Position numbers and translations under genes: made by a program. Below, one piece after another: positions 13,746-16,830 of a stretch of 16,830 nt of DNA. The notes below the pieces were generated by a model. The model worked only from the letters and a program-made list of their open reading frames with translations, was not told where the DNA came from and ran no database searches. The stretch lies in assembly GCA_012521035.1 (NCBI GenBank), contig JAAYND010000074.1:1-16830 (forward strand), written 5' to 3'. This DNA comes from Methanomicrobiales archaeon. GTDB taxonomy: Archaea > Halobacteriota > Methanomicrobia > Methanomicrobiales > Methanoculleaceae. Each line of letters starts with the position of its first letter. Positions within the stretch are counted from its first letter, which is position 1.

Positions 13746-14294
13746 TCAGGGGAGGAGCGTGAGGACGAGGCATGCCGCGACCGGTATGACGAGGTTATCG
13801 TCTATGGGGCTTATGAGTTCGGCGAGTCCTGCGGCTACAGCGGTCGCGAGGGCGGCAGGCAGCGGGACGAGGAGGGAGAGGGCGATCGTCGTCACCGCTA
13901 TGCCGGTGACTGTACCCTCAAGGGACTTCTGGTTGTAGATCCGGATCTTCCCGAACCGGGTGCCGGCGATAGTGGTGGTGCTGTCGAGGAGCGCGAGCAC
14001 CGCGAGCCCGATGGCAGCGATCTCTTTTTCGAAGAAGATGAGGGAGAAGAGCGCCCCGAACGCAAAGAAGAGTGCCCCCTTGCCCGGGGTTGCGCCGCGC
14101 CGTTCCAGGCCCCCGATGATCGTCGATATGACCGGGATGGTGTAGCCCCGGGATATGGCATCGGAGAGTATGAACCCGACAAAGAGGGTAAGAACGAGGG
14201 TGGAGATGGCGATATCGCGATCAAATGTGAGGATAAATCCCGCGATCCCGAGGCCGAAGACGAGGTGGACGACCTGCCGGAGCGACTCGTTCAT
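13746..14294 (-). CDS. Polyprenol/diacylglycerol kinase-like membrane protein (CTP-transferase superfamily)
   Basis: Integral membrane protein of 182 residues with about five to six hydrophobic segments (roughly 12-24, 30-48, 73-88, 91-108, 130-160 and 168-181). It resembles the Dgk1/SEC59 group, which phosphorylates lipid alcohols with CTP, and phosphatidate cytidylyltransferases. Visible marks are RQVVHLVFG (6-14), LLDSTTTIAGTRFGK (102-116, Asp104), KSLEGTVTG (123-131) and SPIDDNLVIP (162-171). An archaeal role in dolichol phosphate or prenyl-lipid recycling is an inference. The start ATG at 14294 lacks a ribosome site. A possible TATA element GCATTAAATGCC at about 14352-14363 would serve it with a leader of about 30 nt. 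It is divergent from the following gene and convergent with pyk. Confidence 0.8.
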   Translation of the reverse strand: MNESLRQVVHLVFGLGIAGFILTFDRDIAISTLVLTLFVGFILSDAISRGYTIPVISTIIGGLERRGATPGKGALFFAFGALFSLIFFEKEIAAIGLAVLALLDSTTTIAGTRFGKIRIYNQKSLEGTVTGIAVTTIALSLLVPLPAALATAVAAGLAELISPIDDNLVIPVAACLVLTLLP

Positions 14295-14377
14295 GGTACA
14301 GGGGGTTGGCGCGGGAGCAGGTAAACCCTCTGCCTCCGGGCCGCAAGGAGGGCATTTAATGCGATATCAAAACAGAC

Positions 14378-15604
14378 ATGCTTGAGGAGAGGATGCTTAT
14401 CGACGTTTCTGACAGCCTGGAAGAAGATCATCACCATATGGACGATATCGCACGATTTTATGTGAAATGCACACTCTGGCTGGGGGTGAGCGACCCTGGA
14501 TACGTGAGCACCTATTTCGGCCCGGAGAGGTTGCGGGAAGAGGCGCTCACGGTGGAGGTTCCGCCGGAGAGCGTCGCCGGTTACACCGGTGAACTGCTCG
14601 CGACCCTGGATACGATCGAACCGCTCTCCGATGATGCCCGGGCCCGCCATGCGGGCCTCCGGGGGCTGGTCAGGGCGCTTGAGGCACGCGCCAGAGGGAA
14701 CCTCGACTTCGAAGCATCCTTTGGCATCCCGGCACCCGGGGATGATCCTGGCTGGTTCGAGGGGTTTCATACGGCACTTGATGGTATCCTTCCGGGGAGC
14801 GGTGATCTTGCCAGTCGATATCGTGAGTTCATGGCGCCGTTTGTCGTACCCCCCGATCGGTTTTTCGAGGTCTTTGTGGCCGCGGTCGCGGAGAGCCGCC
14901 GCAGGACCGCAGAGCATATCATGCTCCCGCCGGGGGAGGAGATCGAGTACCTGGCTCCGGAGGGGCGTGGCCGCTACCTCGGCGGGGGGCGGAGTCTTAT
15001 CCGGGTAAACATCGATCGTCCGGTGACCATCGACCAGATCCTCCCCCTGGCCTGTGGCGAGGGGTACCCCGGACGCCACACGATCCAGGCCATCAGGGAT
15101 GCGGTCCTGGTCCGGGGCAGGGGCTGGATCGAGCATACGGGCGTCCCGGTTGCATCACCGTTCGCAACGATCACCGAGGGGGCCGCCAGGTTCGGGGTGG
15201 AGATGGCTTTCCCGGGCGTTGACCGCACGAAATTTACAGAAGAGATTCTCTTCCCGCTGGCCGGGCTTGAACCGGGTGATACCGCGCTCCTTGAGGGGGT
15301 GAACACTATCGCCACCGGCCTCTTCTACTCGGGCACCGCCCGGATCGCCGCAGGGCTTGCTGCCGGCACCCTCCCCCGGGAGGAGGCTTGCGGTATCCTT
15401 AAGGATGTCCTGCTACTCACACCAGAGACGGCGGAGGCCTGCCTCCGGTGCATCGAGGGATTCGGGGCCTACCCGGCGGCTGTGAATGAGGGCTACCGCC
15501 GTGTGCGGGATTACGTCGGGACGTCCGGATCTCAGCAGTGGGAGCGTTTTGCCCGTATCCTCACCGCCCCCCTGGTGCCGGCCGATCTCGCCGACACTCC
15601 CTGA
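14378..15604 (+). CDS. DUF885-like protein with a degenerate metal-binding motif
   Basis: 408 residues; I do not recognise a characterised orthologue. A stretch at 224-237, LACGEGYPGRHTIQ, closely follows the HExYPGHHxQ motif of DUF885-type zinc metallopeptidases, but the first His is Gly227 and the first His of the pair is Arg233; Glu228 and His234 remain. Forty residues later TEGAARFGVEM (266-276) matches the EGWAxYxE element that supplies the further metal ligand. This order and spacing support the family. Residues 12-20 are acidic and His-rich (DSLEEDHHH). There is no signal peptide, so it is probably cytoplasmic. A start at ATG 14393, preceded by GAGGAG, is as likely as 14378: a TATA-like CATTTAATG at 14353-14361 would place transcription at about 14383. 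Its 3' end overlaps the small gene on the opposite strand by 44 nt. Likely inactive as a peptidase, or changed in chemistry. Confidence 0.75.
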   Translation: MLEERMLIDVSDSLEEDHHHMDDIARFYVKCTLWLGVSDPGYVSTYFGPERLREEALTVEVPPESVAGYTGELLATLDTIEPLSDDARARHAGLRGLVRALEARARGNLDFEASFGIPAPGDDPGWFEGFHTALDGILPGSGDLASRYREFMAPFVVPPDRFFEVFVAAVAESRRRTAEHIMLPPGEEIEYLAPEGRGRYLGGGRSLIRVNIDRPVTIDQILPLACGEGYPGRHTIQAIRDAVLVRGRGWIEHTGVPVASPFATITEGAARFGVEMAFPGVDRTKFTEEILFPLAGLEPGDTALLEGVNTIATGLFYSGTARIAAGLAAGTLPREEACGILKDVLLLTPETAEACLRCIEGFGAYPAAVNEGYRRVRDYVGTSGSQQWERFARILTAPLVPADLADTP

Positions 15605-15848
15605 TGAACGCCAGGGCTTCCTCATCGGTGATCGCGAACGTTGCCTGCGCTTCGAGCGCGATCACCCGGAGGATCACAGAGACGTCATCAAGGCGGCGTT
15701 TGTGGTCGCCGCGGACGTTCTTTCTCACTTCACGGAGGGTTGCGATTGCGGCACCAGCGTTTGCGATTGTACAGAGTGCGCTCTCCCGGGTGCCGATATC
15801 GACGATGGGGAGGGGGCGGGGCGGTCTTGTGGTGGGAACCTGAACCAT
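15561..15848 (-). CDS. Small helical hypothetical protein
   Basis: 95 residues, not recognised. After a Pro-rich N-terminus (PTTRPPRPLPIVDIG) the middle, about 20-85, is predicted mostly helical with Ala/Leu/Arg content (TIANAGAAIATLREVRKNV, then RLDDVSVILRVIALEAQA and TDEEALAFIRECR). No signal peptide, membrane segment or zinc motif is seen. The ATG at 15848 has AGGATAGG 5 nt upstream, a fair ribosome site. The last 14 codons lie opposite the end of the DUF885-like gene. The ribosome site and the free upstream region, which is divergent from the membrane protein gene, make it more than a shadow ORF, though it could be spurious. Confidence 0.6.
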   Translation of the reverse strand: MVQVPTTRPPRPLPIVDIGTRESALCTIANAGAAIATLREVRKNVRGDHKRRLDDVSVILRVIALEAQATFAITDEEALAFIRECRRDRPAPGGR

Positions 15849-16034
15849 GTTTCCTATCCTTACACTACAGGAATTTGAATCTGCCGGCTATTTTGCTCCG
15901 GGACTCAAGGGATTTTTCTCGCGTGATCATCTCAATCGCCGGCTGTTATGAATCTCTCGATACTCTGCTCCGATACTGTATTCTCCAGGGACGCCTAACC
16001 GAGTAACGGATCTCCCATATTGTGGATACGACTC

Positions 16035-16748
16035 ATGACTATCGAACCTGAGACTACCGTCGCGGAGCCTTGCTGGTGGAGAGATATCCTGAAGAACCGC
16101 TACATCGTCGGTTTCATCAAGTTTACTTTCCCATTCGCCATCGGTGTGGTGCTGTTTACCGCCCTCTACATGATCGAGCCCTACCAACGGTTCCTGAATC
16201 TTTCGGGACTGGCTGCCGCGTACTTTTTCCCGCCGGCCGGGAAGGAGTCGATCATCCCGATCGCGATCCTGATGGGGTATCCCTGGTGGCTCATCACGTT
16301 TGTGATCGGGATGATCGATATTGCGGTCTCCCTCTTTGTGGTCTGGAACTTCGACCTGGCGCTGAAGATACCGATCATCGGCCGATTGCTCGATAGCGGG
16401 ATGACGGCGGCCCGGAACTACACCGAGACCCAGCCCTGGATCAGGGGGATCTCGACAGCGGGGCTCATCTTCTTCGTCTTCTTCCCGTTCCAGGGGACCG
16501 GGTCGATGAATGGGTCGATCCTGGGCCGGCTGCTCGGGATGAGCGGGGCGAGGGTGTTTGCATGTGTCTCCACAGGCTCACTCGCCTCCACCCTCATCAT
16601 CGCGCTTGGCGCCGACGTGCTCCTGGATGTCTACCAGAAGAACCCGACCCACGGGATCGGGCTCCTGGTCGGCGCCGTGCTCGCGGTCGTTGCCGGGGTG
16701 GTTCTGTGGCGGATGCGGAAGAACAGGCTGCGGGGGCGCCGGCGGTAG
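16035..16748 (+). CDS. COG2426-like small multidrug-export-family membrane protein
   Basis: Inner membrane protein of 237 residues from ATG 16035 (MTIEPETTVAEP); a TTG at 16020 would add five residues. Hydrophobic spans are at roughly 24-46, 55-80, 84-105, 135-155, 165-190 and 205-225, followed by a basic tail RMRKNRLRGRRR. PPAGKESIIPIAILMG (65-80) is like the Pro-Glu-Pro membrane motif of the small multidrug export family, and FFPFQGTGSMNGSILGRLLG (150-169) is like its Gly-rich second half. The name comes from homology to proteins with little direct evidence for drug export, so the substrate is unknown. The basic tail fits a cytoplasmic C-terminus. A hairpin and T-run after the stop end the unit. 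Confidence 0.78.
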   Translation: MTIEPETTVAEPCWWRDILKNRYIVGFIKFTFPFAIGVVLFTALYMIEPYQRFLNLSGLAAAYFFPPAGKESIIPIAILMGYPWWLITFVIGMIDIAVSLFVVWNFDLALKIPIIGRLLDSGMTAARNYTETQPWIRGISTAGLIFFVFFPFQGTGSMNGSILGRLLGMSGARVFACVSTGSLASTLIIALGADVLLDVYQKNPTHGIGLLVGAVLAVVAGVVLWRMRKNRLRGRRR

Positions 16749-16776
16749 GTGGGGGAGGAGGACGAAGTTCTCCGGG

Positions 16777-16807
16777 GATCCCGGCGCCCCCGGGATCTGA
16801 TCTTTTT
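16777..16807 (+). terminator. Strong hairpin plus T-run
   Basis: GATCCCGG (16777-16784), loop CGCCC, CCGGGATC (16790-16797): a perfect 8-bp stem, followed after 5 nt by TTTTT (16803-16807). It lies 28 nt past the membrane protein stop. It looks like a bacterial intrinsic terminator; in archaea the T-run alone would be enough. Confidence 0.6.
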
Positions 16808-16813
16808 GTAGCC

Positions 16814-16830
16814 GGGGTGTGATATGCAGC
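16814..16830 (+). other. Possible start of a further gene, cut by the window edge
   Basis: GGGGTGTGAT followed by ATG CAG at 16824 looks like a ribosome site and start codon directly after a terminator. Only two codons are visible, so a gene cannot be claimed. The sequence nearly repeats 9816-9830. Confidence 0.25.

Noticed and set aside
14291..15136. 281-codon open frame on the minus strand
   Set aside because: It is opposite the DUF885-like gene, which carries recognisable family motifs; this frame has none.

Overview
The window looks like a piece of a methanogen chromosome from the order Methanomicrobiales, most likely Methanoculleus or a close relative. The reasons are the high G+C content (about 60% by eye), genes for coenzymes F430 and F420, an archaeal-type SMC protein, and archaeal promoters: TATA boxes 26-29 nt upstream of start codons, with several apparently leaderless genes. 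The genus is an inference; no rRNA or tRNA gene is present to test it. No mobile element or CRISPR array was seen.

Layout. Positions 1-2820, minus strand: a small coiled-coil protein gene followed by smc, whose 3' end lies outside the window. Positions 3044-6757, plus strand: a tightly overlapping four-gene operon of glyA, folD, a dihydropteroate-synthase-like gene and a cofE-family glutamate ligase. Positions 6683-9155, minus strand: cofC (overlapping the end of the cofE-family gene by 75 nt), cfbD (nitrogenase-like catalytic subunit of F430 synthesis) and a universal stress protein. About 1 kb follows without a convincing protein gene; it holds a good TATA box, a foldable G+C-rich segment and a weak small ORF. 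Positions 10159-10656: a lipoprotein with a cupredoxin-like domain whose copper ligands appear to be missing. Positions 10695-12026, minus strand: cfbB (cobyrinate/Ni-sirohydrochlorin a,c-diamide synthase). Positions 12237-13736: pyruvate kinase, convergent with a polyprenol/diacylglycerol-kinase-like membrane protein. Positions 14378-15604: a protein resembling DUF885-type metallopeptidases with a broken metal site, overlapping a small hypothetical gene on the other strand. Positions 16035-16748: a COG2426-like membrane protein ending at a strong hairpin plus T-run.

How it fits together. The central part is a neighbourhood for one-carbon and methanogenesis cofactors. GlyA and FolD move C1 units between serine and methylene/formyl pterins. 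The DHPS-like protein is expected to join a pterin to an arylamine, and the CofE-family ligase adds gamma-linked glutamates to F420 or, speculatively, to the pterin. CofC makes the activated phospholactate for F420. CfbB and CfbD carry out two of the steps from Ni-sirohydrochlorin to F430, while their usual partners CfbC and CfbE are not in the window.

The most interesting items are the folate-like operon with an unusual CofE-family member, the two proteins that keep a fold but seem to have lost metal ligands, and the unexplained intergenic segment at about 9670-9945. I did not find a clear new defence or mobile system here.
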